A DNA stretch of 64,000 nt, from positions 220,471 through 284,470 of the forward strand of contig MEHQ01000974.1 of assembly GCA_008828725.1 (NCBI GenBank), in the 5' to 3' direction. The stretch is from Saccharina japonica. Its lineage: Eukaryota > Sar > Phaeophyceae > Laminariales > Laminariaceae. Below are positions 44,344 to 56,514 of the stretch, piece by piece. The position numbers and the translations under genes were made by a program. Under the pieces are notes generated by a model. It ran no database searches and was not told where the DNA came from. It saw nothing but the letters and a program-made list of their open reading frames with translations. The stretch's first letter is position 1, and each line of letters begins with the position of its first letter.

Positions 44344-44935
44344 CTATATATATATATATTCGCCGTGCTTCCTACTCCGCATCTACATTCCACCCCCACG
44401 CCATGGGAAGTAATCCTCCCTCCTCGTCCCTTCTCCCCCTGGCGGCCTGCCGGTCTCGCAGGGCGAGCTTGTATCGGTGCACCCGGCGTGAGATCGCGAC
44501 CTGGGTGGTTGCCGATATGACCTGGAAAAGGTGCTCCTTACAGACCCCTTTTCTTGATAAGGACCCCCCGTCCGTTCCTCCGACGATGCTCGCCGCCAGC
44601 TGGTCGATGAACTCGCTACCTTCCTTCCCGAGGCGTCCAAAGCTTTCCACCGCAAGGGCAAAGGGTGACAAGTTTATGGCTGCGCTCGTCGAAGGACACC
44701 TGTCCTGCACGAGCGTAGTGGTTGCGCTTTCGCGCCTCAGAAGTGGAGGCAGCTGATCCGTCTCGATCAGCGCTGCCAGCCCGCATGTGGACCCTCGCTT
44801 GGGGGTCTGCATGCGTGATGTCGAGGAGTATCGCCTTGTTGCGGTACTCTGACGTTGTAGCGTCTCGGAGGCCTCCCCTCTCGATCACTATATCCATCCG
44901 GAGGTTCCTGTCGGCGTTGAAGGGCGCTCCTTGAT
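44344..44935 (-). pseudogene. RLE-type LINE, C-terminal fragment
   Basis: On the minus strand the reading holds FNADRNLRMDIVIERGG, AILLDITHADPQ, GSAASTSEARKRNHYARAG, VSFDERSHKL and then ESFGRLGKEGSEFIDQLAAS. An Asp followed some 20-25 residues later by LLD, then a conserved K/R-rich stretch, is the pattern of the restriction-like endonuclease (PD-(D/E)XK) that nicks target DNA in early-branching non-LTR elements. The same region occurs at 53880-54230. The 3' end has an (AT)n tail at about 44344-44360. A frame change lies near 44660. Confidence 0.75.
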
Positions 44936-45719
44936 ATGCTACGATATACGTGTATAACATTCGCGAGAATATAAAACAGGAACAAAACAAAAAAGTATGG
45001 GACGTACATACATACATACCTGGTACACAACATCACGCTTTGTTTGCATTTTGAATATTATGCGTGGCATACTCCGAGTATCGAGTCTAATAGAGCACAG
45101 ACAGGGTGTTATTTTCGTATTATCGCCTCTCTTGACAGGAAGTGTATACATACCTGGTACGATTTTTTTACCCGAACGCTTTGTTGGCCTCCTTATGAAC
45201 GAACCGATATATCATCATGGTGTTCAAAACCCGACCCCCCCCCTCCCGAATAAGTCAAATCCAGAAAACAAAAACGAAAAGGGGTTCCAGGGACAAAAGC
45301 CACATCGGTATTGTTACGACCACCCCCCGCTTCCCCTTTTTCCACAATGCCCACACACCCACTTGGGACGAATCTGCACCAGAAACACCAAACGAAACGC
45401 AAGCTTAAACCATCGGCCGATTTATTATATATACGTCGTACCATCATTTCAATATTTCAAATAGCGAAGTGTGAGTGGGGCCGGTTGAATGGTTGATACA
45501 AAGTATAAGTTCGTGTGCAAATTAAAAAAAAACGAGAAAACAAATTAAAAAAAATATATATATTCATTCGCGCGTATACGATTTGTTTATATAGTTCGGA
45601 AATATAAACAAATCGTACATAGACGCACGAATATCTGCAGTCTCCTCCAGTCTACTCGTACAGCAGTATACGCACTTGCATCCACCCATGGTCATGCAAT
45701 GGGAAAATGAAAAAACCGG
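44936..45719. other. No gene; AT-rich hairpin at 45567-45633
   Basis: CGCGCGTATACGATTTGTTT pairs with AAACAAATCGTACATAGACG about 20 bp downstream, giving a stem of about 15 perfect pairs plus an extension. The rest is unassigned, with an A-rich tract at 45520-45560. Confidence 0.5.
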
Positions 45720-46060
45720 CGGTAAATGGAATGGGAATATCTGCCCCAATAGTGAGATGCGGGATGGGAGAAGATGTGCCCCATGGTCGGGATGGGACGG
45801 GAATCACTTAAATGACAGTGGGATGGGAATAGTCGGGATTGGGCGGACAGCGGGACGGGAATAGTCGGAAATGGGCAGACAGTGGGATGGGAAACAGTCG
45901 AGAACGGGAACACGGCCATTACCGCGGGACGGTAGAGCTCGGGAACAGAAACTGACGATGGTAACGGTCGGGAAATGGCGGTCGGGAACGAAAAATCTGA
46001 CGGTTTCCCATTCCCAGTACCGTTCCCGTCCCGACCACATTTTCCCGTCCCGACTTTGAC
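45720..46060 (+). repeat. GGGAC/GGGAA-rich element, copy 4
   Basis: Bases from 45763 on match 21001-21290 nearly exactly. The left end, GGAATGGGAATATCTGCCCC, continues further than in copy 1 and aligns with copy 2. The right end TTCCCGTCCCGACC is inverted relative to the left. Confidence 0.75.
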
Positions 46061-46189
46061 CACGACTTGACTTGGGCACGATATCTGCCTCCACTCCGTA
46101 CTACGCCGGTCCCGTACCCGCAGTCCCAGTGTTCGTCTGGTAGGCCTCTGTCTGTCCTTTCATCAGACCGGACCAAACATGTACAGGGA

Positions 46190-46540
46190 CCGTTTGAGTA
46201 CTGAGGTAATGCAGTAGCTTGCCATCTTGAGATGCCACTCGCAAGAAGTTCCTACAGGTCTGGTCTCGGCCGATCATTAACGGATTTTGGTTCCCCTACG
46301 GTTAGCGCGCGGTGGAGCGCGGAGGCTCATGGCCGCAGGCCCGGCGGTGAATGTATCGGAGGTAGTTCGCAGCGCGCATCACGAGAAGATTCAGACAACA
46401 GGTCCCGCTGTAATAATGAGACAAGCAATAACAGCACATCATAGAGCGTAGCAAGGCTCTGCAGACTGGTCTTGTTTGTCTATTATCTCTTTCATACGGC
46501 GGTCGGCCAAGTATTCCATGGCGCTTGAGCAGCGGACTGG
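46190..46540 (-). pseudogene. Copia gag N-terminal fragment, indel-ridden copy
   Basis: It aligns with 21405-21700 but has an added base every few positions, so no frame survives. See the duplication entry. Confidence 0.6.
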
Positions 46541-46699
46541 ACCATACGCTAGCGATCTGAGGTCCTGTTCAGGTGGACTCGAAGGGTCGGTATGTTCATA
46601 TCCGACCGGGACTTATGATCGCCCGGTGTGTCAAAGTCTGAGTGAGCAGCCTGTCGCGGCTCCGGTAGCCTGTGGCAGTCGACTGGGTTCGAGATGCGG

Positions 46700-46980
46700 T
46701 GTCTCACCGCCATGGAGAGTTTTATATGTCTCAAATGACATACGGGGTACTAGTCGGAGGAGCGCATGATTAGTATGCGGCTGTGGTAAAGAAAATTCAG
46801 ACGAAGTTGACGAGGGAAGGAAAGTGTGAATATATTCTGCAAACGGCAAGAACCGTAGTGGGGGGGGAGGGAGAGGAGCCTACTTTGTGACCCCGGATCT
46901 GAGTTACGACTAGGGAGGGAGAAAGACGGAACGGCAAAGATAATGAATGGGCATGGACAAACAAAAAAACAAAAAAAAAA
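46700..46980 (+). mobile_element. SINE-A copy, noisy head
   Basis: The body (GACGAGGGAAGGAAAG, GGAGAGGAGCCTACTTTGTG, ACCCCGGATCTGAGTTACGA) and A-rich tail are clear. The head region corresponds to 21788-21860 with many indels. Confidence 0.7.
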
Positions 46981-47038
46981 ACAGGGTACTCCGTTGCTCA
47001 GCTGAGTCCTCCAAAGAGTGCAGAAAGCTGCAATCAAA

Positions 47039-47360
47039 GCGTCGCCCCGGTGGGCTAGCAGGTAACCACGAAGCCTGTAAGCGTCAAGAAAGCGAGTTCA
47101 GAGCCCCGCCGAGTGCATGCTCTTAGGCACTTTTTCTCGCAAAAAATATCTTGACTAGCAGAAAGCGCGAGAGCGTGAGTTAGCAAAATTCGATGAAAGT
47201 CGACGAGCGTTGGGAAAGGCTGAACCCTCTGCGCGATAAAAATCAAGGCAAGAACCGTAGTGGGGGAGGAGGGAGAGGAGCCTACTTTGTGACCCCGGAT
47301 CTGAGTTACAATGAATAGGGAGGGAGAGACGGAAGTGCGAAGATAAAAAAAAAATGGGCA
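47039..47360 (+). mobile_element. SINE-A copy
   Basis: Head GTCGCCCCGGTGGGCTAGCA, body AAAGCGCGAGAGCGTGAGTT and the shared 3' block are present. It corresponds to the copy at 22170. Confidence 0.8.
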
Positions 47361-47364
47361 ACCA

Positions 47365-47740
47365 AGGGGTGCGACAAAAAGAAGAAAACACACCACACTA
47401 CCTAGGAAGGTCAGAAAGAAAAACAAACCGGATCGCTGTGATCACAGGACCAGATGAGCGAAAACATTTTTTTTTTCGTTTTTATTATGTTCACCTATTT
47501 TTTACTTGGTTCATTCACGGAGCACCCCCCATATTTTTTTTTCGCAGTGGTCGGGGGGGGGGGGGGGGGCCGGGGGGGGGCGGGGTGATAAGGAAAACTG
47601 ATTATGTGGTTGTCTGGGAGGTGACAACAACACTTCTTGTATATGCTGGACGCAAGGTTCGTTCTTCCCTTCAATATAGGGGGGGTGTGAGTGTGTGAGT
47701 GTCGATATATCTCTATATTATATTTTGTGCACCCTTGAAT
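47365..47740. mobile_element. MITE copy, noisy (duplicate of 22517-22830)
   Basis: The right end TTTGTGCACCCTTGAATGGG is intact. The left end and the interior carry extra bases relative to 22517. Confidence 0.65.
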
Positions 47741-49130
47741 GGGATAGGAAATAATAAAATAGTTCGTAAACCTACCTACTGGTCCTGCGAGAATAATACG
47801 ACATTTACCGTCACCAAACTCTTGACCTGCTGGTCATTGGTCACTGCTGCTGTAGAAAAGTTCCTACATCAACAACAGTACCCAGTACGATGGTAAAATC
47901 GAGAATTGCTGAAACGAGCCAGAGATGGGACAGAAGTGGATCCATTTTATTTGAGAACGTAAACGAGCTGGGTACTCCACATTGTAGAAGACATAGAATT
48001 TACTGGGAATATTCTTTTGCTCTATATATATATACATATATACGTACTGCGACTATCAATAGCCCAAAATTTTGAGGTGGCAGGTGGGGGTGGTGGATGT
48101 AATATAGCTCCGCGGTCTATGGTGCACAGCTTCATAAATATGGCGCTCGGTTCGATTCCACGCTGCTGCGACGTTTTTTTTTTTTGGCAATCGGCGATTT
48201 TACGAATTTGAGGAATTTTGACCGTTTACGGTTCGCGCTTCGCGCTCACGGCCTCCGGCGGCTCCTGCGGAGGGCTAATTATATTTCTGCACCTTGTGGG
48301 TGGGAGCAGGGTGCCAAATGGGATCATATCCGAGTGGGATCAGGTTTGGTGGGATCAGGGGAGCAAACAAAGGCCTGTGTTATAAGGCTTAGTTCGGGTA
48401 GGCGATTGGTTACCGCTTGTTTTTATGGGGAATGTTCCCAGAACGTTCTATTTCTACACTGTGGAAGACTCTACTGACGTAAACTGATCTGGAGAGGCAG
48501 TCGCCCCTCTGAACTTGACTTTTCATCTATTATTTCTTTTTCTTTGCTGTCTTTCGCTTTTGGCTCTTTCAACGTGCCTGGTATATCCCTGGGTTGCGGG
48601 TGTGTGTATCGTGTCCAGTGCGAAGGCATAGCTTTGGGTTATCTACTCTCCTTACTGTTTTTTGTATTACAAGTATCTCTGCTGCGTCGCGGTTCTGTGA
48701 CCACAGAGCTTGTTTCTCTATAGGATAAAGAGTAAGCACGGGCACTGGGTTTGCTGAGTGTCGACCGGTAGAAATGCTTTAACAGTTCAATGCGAAGAGC
48801 ACACACACACCTCCGAAGACGGGGGTTTGCCATTTGTTCGGCAATATGGTTGAGGGTCACTGCTGTGTTTCTGGTGTACGAATATAACCGACCCTAACCC
48901 CCAACCCCGCCCCTGAGCCAATCAGACCCAACCACCCATTGTTTAGCAAATAACTGCTGTAGCCCCTTTGTCTCGTACGTACGCATTCTGTTCCAACCAT
49001 TTTCTCGAAGAAGTCGTAAGCTCTTCTCATGTAACCCTGTAATTTAATCAGACCCATTAATCAACCATGAACTGGTCACCATTAGCCCCTCCGTCTACGT
49101 ACACAGCAACAAACAGTAGTACGTAGTGTG

Positions 49131-49527
49131 TGTGTGTGTTCTTCACATTAAACCTTCCTTTCTACCCGTCGACATCCAGCACACCCAGTGTCCGTGCCGA
49201 TTCTTCATCCTAAAAAGGTACCAGTTCTGTGGTCACAAAACTACGACACAGAGATACTACACTTAGTGCAGTAAGCAGAGCAGACAATGCAACGCCATAT
49301 ACGACAGGCAAGACCTACCCTGCTAGCAATCCAGGTGCATGCAAGAGAAAAAAAGAGAAAAAAGAAAAAAGCGAAAAGAAAAAATAATAAAAAGTAAATA
49401 TACTGAAGCAAATCAATAATCAAGCAACCGAATAAAAAGCATGACAAAAAAAGAAAGAAAGTGTCGTGCTTCTCCCAGAGGAGATGCGACCTCCAATAAA
49501 AAACCAAATGAAATGAAAGAAAATAAC
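49131..49527 (-). mobile_element. LINE 3' terminus and UTR
   Basis: Matches 24242-24640, ending (minus strand) GGTTTAATGTGAAGAAC and (CA)n. It breaks off at 49527 in a C-run. Confidence 0.8.
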
Positions 49528-49889
49528 CCCCCCCCCCGCCCCTACCGACATCATTATTAGATACATTTGTACAACAAAGAAATAAGTAGGAGTAGCTCAG
49601 GGCGATCGTGCCCCGGAGTTCGAGAATGAAACCCCCTCATGAACAAATTATACGCAAGACTTCCAATGAACTCTTCGGTAGATTAATGAAGTTGTTTTTC
49701 TCACGAGTCTAGAAATTAAAGGTATGTGTAAGCGTTTCGCTCGATCTTATAAAACACATCGACTAAAAGATAAATCATCACCTCTCCTCCAGCTAGCGTT
49801 GCGCTTAACGAGAGGACGAAGGAAAAGGAGGGCTCTCCAACCGTTTGCTGATTTGCTTTACCAGGTATTATGTTTATATGCTGTATTCT
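49528..49889. other. No gene recognised
   Basis: A poly-C junction is followed by unassigned sequence with short ORFs. Confidence 0.4.
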
Positions 49890-50145
49890 TTTTTTTTCTT
49901 CAAGGTTTTTTTTTTTTCTCTTTCATGTACCTGGATTGCTACCAGGGTAGGTCTTGCCTGTCGTGTATGGCATTGTATTGTCTGCTCTGCTTACTGCACT
50001 GAACGTAGTATCTCTGTTTCGTAGTTTAAGGACCACATAACTGTTACATGTTTAGCGTGAATCGGTACGGACACTGGGTGTGCTGGGTGCTGGATGTCGA
50101 CAGGTAGAAAGGAAGGTTTAATGTGAAGAACACACAACATATACA
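49890..50145 (+). mobile_element. LINE 3' terminus
   Basis: The T-rich tract, then CCTGGATTGCTACCAGGGTA, TCTGCTCTGCTTACTGCACT and GGTTTAATGTGAAGAACAC follow the family order. It is in plus orientation and diverged. Confidence 0.75.
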
Positions 50146-50204
50146 CACACAAGTGGCGAAATTATACACGCCCCCGTCATTAAATAAAAAACAAACCTGT
50201 ATTA

Positions 50205-51530
50205 TTTACATGCCAAGCCGTTCAACGGCGAGAAACCCGAGAACTTCAGCGAGTGACGTAACAAGACAGGCTTCATACTCAGTATGCCACGCCCAGACAT
50301 ATTTGCCGTGATAAAAGGACAGACCAGGCTTACACGGGAAGCTGACACTTCGGGTACGGACGACGCGGACATGGGGGAAGTTATTTCGCCTGCACCGCTG
50401 TTCGCATCCAAGTTGCTGGACACTGCTGGAAGGATCGTTTAAAAGCGCCAGGCTGTGTTCGACCGCGCCAACCAGTATCTATTTGCGATCCTGTACCTGG
50501 TCACCGACAAGGCAGCGGGTCTCTTGGTGACTACCCACGCTTACGACGGGCACGGAACTCGAGGAGATCACTAGAGGGCATTTGAGGAACCCCGAGGACA
50601 AGTATCTCAGGGTCACCAACGAGACCATTCATTTGCAAAACGCCTGCGCAGTAGGTTGACCGCCGGGAAAGAACTCGTCACTGAGCGGCACTTCAACGAC
50701 ATCATCGTGCAAGGCCTTCCGGACAAGTGTACGGGGACACCAAGCTGACGACCTATAATACGTAAGGATCGAATTTTGATCTGCCGAAGATCCAGACCAT
50801 CATGTCATTAAGCCATTTTTACCTGGATAGCTTGGCGCGCAACAAAGACAAGGGTGGCGTTATCGCTGGGCGTGGCGTGGACCACATCGGTGGGGTCAGC
50901 AGACCCCAACAGCATCTATGTCATCTGCCATAAATGTGGAACGACGGGCACTACAACAGCGGCTGCGCCGTGCCCGTTAAGACCAACGACAAGCGGAACA
51001 ACGGCTATGCGGGGAAGAGCAGAAAGTCTGGAGGTTCGGCAAGGGGCACTACGAAGAAGTGGTGCTCGCTCACAATAATACCTCCCACAACGCCGCCGGC
51101 TGCTGGGAGCGTCGCGCTCAAAGGAGGGCGGCGTGTTTGTTTCTGCTGGCCTAGGCACCCATTTATGTTTCTCTGAAAACGACGAGAAGCTGGCCATCAA
51201 CTTGGACTTCGACGTCGACGGCGGCTTCCAGTTTATAAGAAGCGAATTAACCACCGCAGCAAGGGGCATCATTGACTGGAGTCGCTGGAGCAACATCATC
51301 ATTGCCTGGGGTCGTCGTCATCATCATCATCATCATCCTCATCGTCATCGTCATCATCGTGGACCGCTGGAGCATCGTATCGCCCGGGATCGCTCATCTT
51401 GGGATTGCCGGGACGTCGTCTCCAGAATCGCCGCATCGATGTTGTGGGGTCGCCGGAGAGACGTACTTCTCGATCGGTCCACAGCATCGTAAAATTTTGG
51501 ATCACTCGGGGGGAGACCGTCTTCTGGAAA
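50205..51530 (+). pseudogene. Copia-type gag, broken (copy 2)
   Basis: The start reads KPFNGEKPENFSE (~50214). The first ~500 bp differ from copy 1 by many substitutions and a deletion of about 70 bp near 50635. From 50724 to 51527 the two copies are nearly identical and share the same one-base loss inside the CCHC knuckle (~50924-50965). Premature stops occur early, for example right after FSE. Further copia sequence may extend to about 51830. Confidence 0.8.
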
Positions 51531-52839
51531 TACCGCATCATCGTCAAGTTAGGGCTGCTGGAATATCGCTCCTGGAGTCAATGATGATCATCATCGGTTG
51601 GGGATGCTGGGGCATTGTTTATGGGGCCGCTACGCCATCATTTGGATCGCCAAGAGGTGGACAGCTTCATCGCACCAGTATTATGGCGAGAGTTTTATGT
51701 GTTGCAGTTCCACACGTCGTCTTTGTACGGGGCGGGCAGACACCACGTGGCAGCCTGCTGGTATCGCTGTGTCTTCGTCAACAAACTGATCATTCAAATA
51801 TTGTTTATTCCTGAGATATAGTTGCGAGTTTAGCGGCAATATAATATGTTGCCTCTCTCTGACACAAACCTGTCTTCAACTGCTGCTCATCCGCCGATTT
51901 GGGCAGTGCAACACCATGGCAGTGTTGAATGAGTTCAAGTAGCAACGTGTGGCAGTTAAGACTACTGCTCGACTTGTACCATTTCATAAGTAAAACCTAC
52001 GGCCGATAACGGTGTCGTAGTATTAAACGTACGGGGCAATATCGTATCGAGAGTGTCTGTCTGGTATATGTATATCATAGTGAGACCGGCGCGGGTTCCA
52101 AGGCCTGTCTATAACATGTGTGCGGTTTGTACGTTAGCCTGTCACAACAGTATGCCTTCGCGTTGACAGACTGCGCGTAGTAGTTTTGGCGTTAGCTGGG
52201 GAAGGATTGATCACCCGTCGTAAGCGAAGAAGGGACGATTAATGTTGTTGCGGCGAGGTATCGGAGTAATGGACCGTTGTTGCGACGTGTCAACGGATGC
52301 CACACGCAGGTAGGTAGACAAGTAAATTACACGAAGTCACAACAGTTAACTGTTGGAGCTGTCGAGGTAACAACAATAATAGGAAACAGCTATTTTAGCG
52401 CAGTCAGTTGTGTGAATCTCAAGCACGAGTACATTACCTTAGACCAAGTTGGCTGAGTAACTACTGTAGTTTCGATGGCCAACAGTAATTTGACTGTGTT
52501 ACCTCCATCTAGGGGTCGTGCTGATGTAGGTAGGTACTTTGCTACGGCAGCGGTGACCAGGTAGCCTACCGATTCGCTGATCGGTAACAATGCCGTATGA
52601 TGTATATACCAGCTTATATATCTAGCCATACTCAATCGCGCGGAGCACTACTGAAAAAAGGGTGTACTCAGTCATGTACGTACGAGTCGTACTTGGTATC
52701 AGCACAGCCATGAATATGAGGCGTATTAAGAAAGTCCCCAAGAAAAGAGTCGGGGTAGTACATCGTCGATCGTCGGTAGCAAGGAACGCTCCTGAGCAAG
52801 CATTAAGGGACGATCACGAGTAAGTATCCGAAGGTTTGA
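51531..52839. other. No gene recognised; possible copia 3' sequence to ~51830
   Basis: No integrase or RT motif of a copia element is visible. The rest is unassigned. Confidence 0.45.
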
Positions 52840-52864
52840 TGTGAATCGGTTAGTAGGACGACCT

Positions 52865-53005
52865 GGTATCGTACATCTAGCCGTAGAACCGAGCGGGGTC
52901 AAGGCTGGTCTCAAATGCACCCACCAAGCCCACAACCGACGATGTCAGCTCTGTCTGGTATTTTATTTCGTATTTTTCATCTTGGCCCAGAAAGCACCAC
53001 CTGTC
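52865..53005 (+). repeat. Dispersed repeat, second copy of 40955-41090
   Basis: Contains ACATCTAGCCGTAGA, CACCCACCAAGCCCACAACC, CAGCTCTGTCTGGTATTT and CATCTTGGCC in the same order as the first copy. Confidence 0.55.
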
Positions 53006-53349
53006 CAACCTCATTTTTATCCAATTTTCCAGCTGACAATGTGCACCGCGTATTGCAATCATACCACTCACATATACTCACCAGGTATCAATCATACCTG
53101 AATACTTGACAAAATTACACCAATAACGCAGTCCCACTTCTGAATTTCTTTGCCGACCCGTAACCGACGTTTCACCAATCAAATATGAAAGGGTGGTAAA
53201 ACTTGTTCCTTTCAGTAAAATCTAACCAAGCGACGAATACATCCAAACCGTGTATCCCGTCATCATGAAAAGATCGATACACACGATACATGAAGCTGCT
53301 TCGCAGCGACCGGCCTACAAAGTCCTCAAGCAGAAAATCCTCAAACTCG
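53006..53349. other. No gene recognised
   Basis: Unassigned AT-rich sequence with short ORFs only. Confidence 0.4.
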
Positions 53350-53573
53350 TTCCCTTCCCCACTCTAGGAAGACAAACTCAACATTTTACCATCATTCTTC
53401 CGTCCGACGTCTATACTGTACGTCCCTACCCGGCACCTATGTGCCAACCCCACGTCATCGGCATGACCCCCCCCCCCTCTTTCCTCCTTCCTCCCTGTCA
53501 TCGCTTGTCGGTTCGGTAATGCGAGCTTGTACTCGGCGTGAAATCGCAACCTGAGAGGTCATTCAAACCATCT

Positions 53574-53825
53574 GACGTTTGCTACGCTAGAGGTAGCACT
53601 TTTTGGCTGAATCGTTTTCTGAACGATCGGGCTCCTCAACCGAAACTCATCGGACTTTCATTTTTGTGACGAACAATGTTTCAGAGAATACTTCGGTTAT
53701 GAGATTTCTCATCCGGCAGCAGTTTTACTTTTCTCCAAAATCATTTTTCCGGCGAGGTATGACGCCCCTTAAGTGACCACCCTTAGAAGGCAGAAACATG
53801 GTGCACCTCTATCGTAGCATGCGTC
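53574..53825. mobile_element. MITE (GCTACGMTAGAGG ends), copy 1, inside the RLE-LINE
   Basis: The left end GACGTTTGCTACGCTAGAGG is inverted at the right (CCTCTATCGTAGCATGCGTC). The 252-bp interior contains ACTCATCGGACTTTCATTTT, which recurs in opposite orientation in copy 2. LINE coding sequence resumes on both sides. Confidence 0.75.
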
Positions 53826-54689
53826 ATCTGTATAAAAGGCGTTCCTTCCAGATGCCTTTCTTGGCCATTGCCCCCCTATCCCTTCCTCCGACCACACTCC
53901 TCGCCAGCTGATCCATGAATTCGCTACCTTTCACTTCCAAGACGCCCAAAGATTTCCACCGTAAGGGTAACTAGTTTGTGGCTGCGCTCATCGAAGGACA
54001 CATACCCAACACGAGCGTAGTGGTTGCGCTTTCGCGCCTCAGAAATTGAAGCAGGTGGCCTATCTTGGTCAGTACTTCCTGCACGCAGGTGAACCCCTCC
54101 GCGTAGGTGACTTCCATGAGTATGCGTTTTTGTCGGAAATCCGATGCCGGCGCGTCTCGGAGGCCTTCCTTCTCTGTAAGGGTGTCCAGGCGTAGGTCCT
54201 TGTCGGCGTTGAAGGGTGGACAGCTTTACAGTTGGTAGCAGACGGACGCCCGCTTCAGGAAGCGGGAGGTCGCGCGGACCAAGGACGGCTAGTGTTGGTT
54301 TACCTGCGCGCCTTCGAGGTGGTACAAACGTGTATGTCGCGTTTTGGCATCCGAGGCACCACAGGCAGTGCAGCCACGTCCCCGCCAAGTGCTCCTTGAT
54401 CCCCAGATGTCGCCGCTCTGCGCGCAGGAACTCCTGGGCCGGTATGACGCGTTGACGCCCACCAGCCTCGCGCTTGCAACCACGCGGAAGCTCCTGGTCC
54501 TGACTGGCTCCGCTGCTTGGCCTTGGGGCAATTGCGGGTCTCGCTCTCCCCGGAAGGGTCTACCTCCTCCGGCGGGCGCGCATGGATTGGGAGTCCGTCC
54601 AGAGATGTGACATACCGGTCGTATCGCACCCGATTGGCCTGATTGCCGAGTTTCGTCTGGTCTCTGTGGGAGTTGGTGGTATCAGTGTC

Positions 54690-54942
54690 GACGCGTGCTA
54701 CGGTAGAGGTGCACCTGCGTACAGGCCATTTTCTGAGGGTGGTGTGTCACTTGAGGAGCTCTATGCCTCTATACCTGCAGTAGTCTAAACACTGATTTTT
54801 GAGAATAACATGGCCTACAGTAAAATACACTGGAACCATAATGCAACACAAAAATGAAAGTCCGACGAGTTTGGGTTAAGGAGCTCGATTATTCAGAAAC
54901 CGTTTCACCCAAAAAGCGACATCTCTATCGTAGCACGCCGTC
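54690..54942. mobile_element. MITE (GCTACGRTAGAGG ends), copy 2, inside the RLE-LINE
   Basis: GACGCGTGCTACGGTAGAGG at the left pairs with ATCTCTATCGTAGCACGCCG at the right. The 253-bp length matches copy 1, and the interior (AAAATGAAAGTCCGACGAGT) is its reverse complement. Confidence 0.75.
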
Positions 54943-56145
54943 TGTCGTGTGCTGCCAACACGTCCCGACCCGAATTCGCGGATGCGTTGACCTCTTCGAG
55001 ACGGAATGCCCTGACCCTCCAGCCCCGCGCCGCTACTTCACCCGCTTCCTCTTCGGTGACCCCGCCTTCATCTCGGAGGCCTCGCACTCCCTCCCATATA
55101 CTGGACGCCAGTTCTGACCCTAAAAGGCTCCTCCACATCATCTTCTCCCCTAGACTGCCAGAGATGTCCGCAAGGACTGCGGATAGCCTTGCCACCAAGC
55201 TCCCTACCGGTGCGGACATCCTTCTCGCTTCTGCTGACGACATTCCTAACGCCCCTACTCCCGCGTTGACAAGCTCGCCCGCGCGCGTTGGTGGGGTAGC
55301 AGTGTGGATGGTTCCGCTATCCACCCCTCCTCAAAAACCGAGAATTCCTCCGCCGTTCCAGGAAGCTCGAGAAGGTTTTCGAGTATCCACATTCCGCTAT
55401 TATCTGCCCGTCGACAAACTAACAGGGACAGATTTGGGCCCATCACGCGCTCGACATACGCCGTTCGTTGGACCAAAGAGCCGGGGGCTATGAGTTTGGC
55501 CGCTTGTGTATCCGTCATTCGTGACAGCATCCGCGCGAATTGTTCCGCCCTCCCCCACGCGCACGATCCCTATGGTGCTCTCTATCGCAAACTCGTAAGC
55601 GCCTACAGGTACCCCAACCACCTTTGTTCCTCCCTCGTCCGCAAAACGGACACCCACTCCTGCCAAAAGTGATACCTATTTCGGCGAAAGCACGTGTCCG
55701 TGCGGGACCAAGGCAACCGTTTTGCCCGGGTTGAGGTGTATTCCCCTCGCTATCAACCCTCGAGACGGGGCCCCACTCCCACCGCCCCTGGTGATATCTC
55801 GTCTACCGCAATAGTAATGTCGTCGAGGTATACATAAGCTTGTCCCCCTGCGACTCGCATTCATTTAAAACCCTCGTGAGTACCAGCCGTAGCGGCAGGC
55901 AGCACAGAGCCGGTCCCATAGCGTCTCCTCGTTGCACCCCACTGGAGCATTCGAGCTTCGTCCTTTCTCCCGAGCCCGTCTGGAAAAACACGGAGGCGGG
56001 CCTCTCGCCATAGCACTTAGGCGCGAACCCCGTGAGCGCTGGCGTCAGGCGGCCCCCTGCTCGAGCATGGGCTTCCGCAGGACCGAGTTGAACGCGTTAG
56101 ACGTGCATGTCTGGATGGTCGAGTTGACTGCCTCATAGCGTATTC

Positions 56146-56514
56146 TGGCATGTAACGCGACATGCTCCACCCCACCGACACCCCAACCCCATACTGCCTT
56201 GCTTCCAGCTTGAGCTACTCCATACGCGGTCTCCACTCCCTCAAAGCCCCTGGACAGATAGAGCAAGCACAACACACATACATGCCAGTAATCCAGACAT
56301 GTTGAAAGTTGAAAGAGAGAAGCGCACGAAAGTAAACAAGAGAAACGAAACGAAGTACTCGTATATACTCGTCAACAATAAAGTAATACTTCGTAGATGA
56401 AAAGAAGAGTAGTAAACAATAAAAGAGAAATAAAAGAAAAACAACGGCATAAGAAAACAGTCCGAAACATAATACGTACGAATACTATAGTACTGCAGTT
56501 GTACAGCTGTACTG
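56146..56514. other. No gene recognised
   Basis: A-rich on the plus strand with no recognised motif. Confidence 0.4.

Larger units (their letters stand above)
45763..49527 (+). repeat. Segmental duplication of 21001-24641
   Basis: The two blocks are colinear over ~3.6-3.8 kb. 45763-46046 and 47829-49527 are almost identical to 21001-21283 and 22940-24640. The middle (46047-47828) aligns only with very many single-base insertions and is about 127 bp longer. The duplication carries a G-rich element, a copia gag start, two SINE-A copies, a MITE and a LINE 3' half. Confidence 0.85.
53350..56145 (-). pseudogene. RLE-type LINE, RT plus endonuclease relic
   Basis: From right to left on the minus strand: SNAFNSVLRKPMLEQGA (RT motif A region, ~56085; the residue three before Asn, where the catalytic Asp should be, is Cys), ECSSGVQRGDAMGPAL of motif B (~55945), AYVYLDDITIA with an intact YLDD (~55825), RGIHLNPGKTVALV (~55745), ADEGGTKVVGVPVG (~55640), then LRDEGG and RAFRLEE. 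A MITE follows, then a zinc motif GCTACGASDAKTRHTRLYH (~54370) and the restriction-like endonuclease (EARKRNHYARVG, VSFDERSHKL) to ~53930. A second MITE splits the 3' end. Frames change repeatedly. The order RT, CCHC, RLE is that of R2-like elements; the exact clade is open. Confidence 0.8.
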
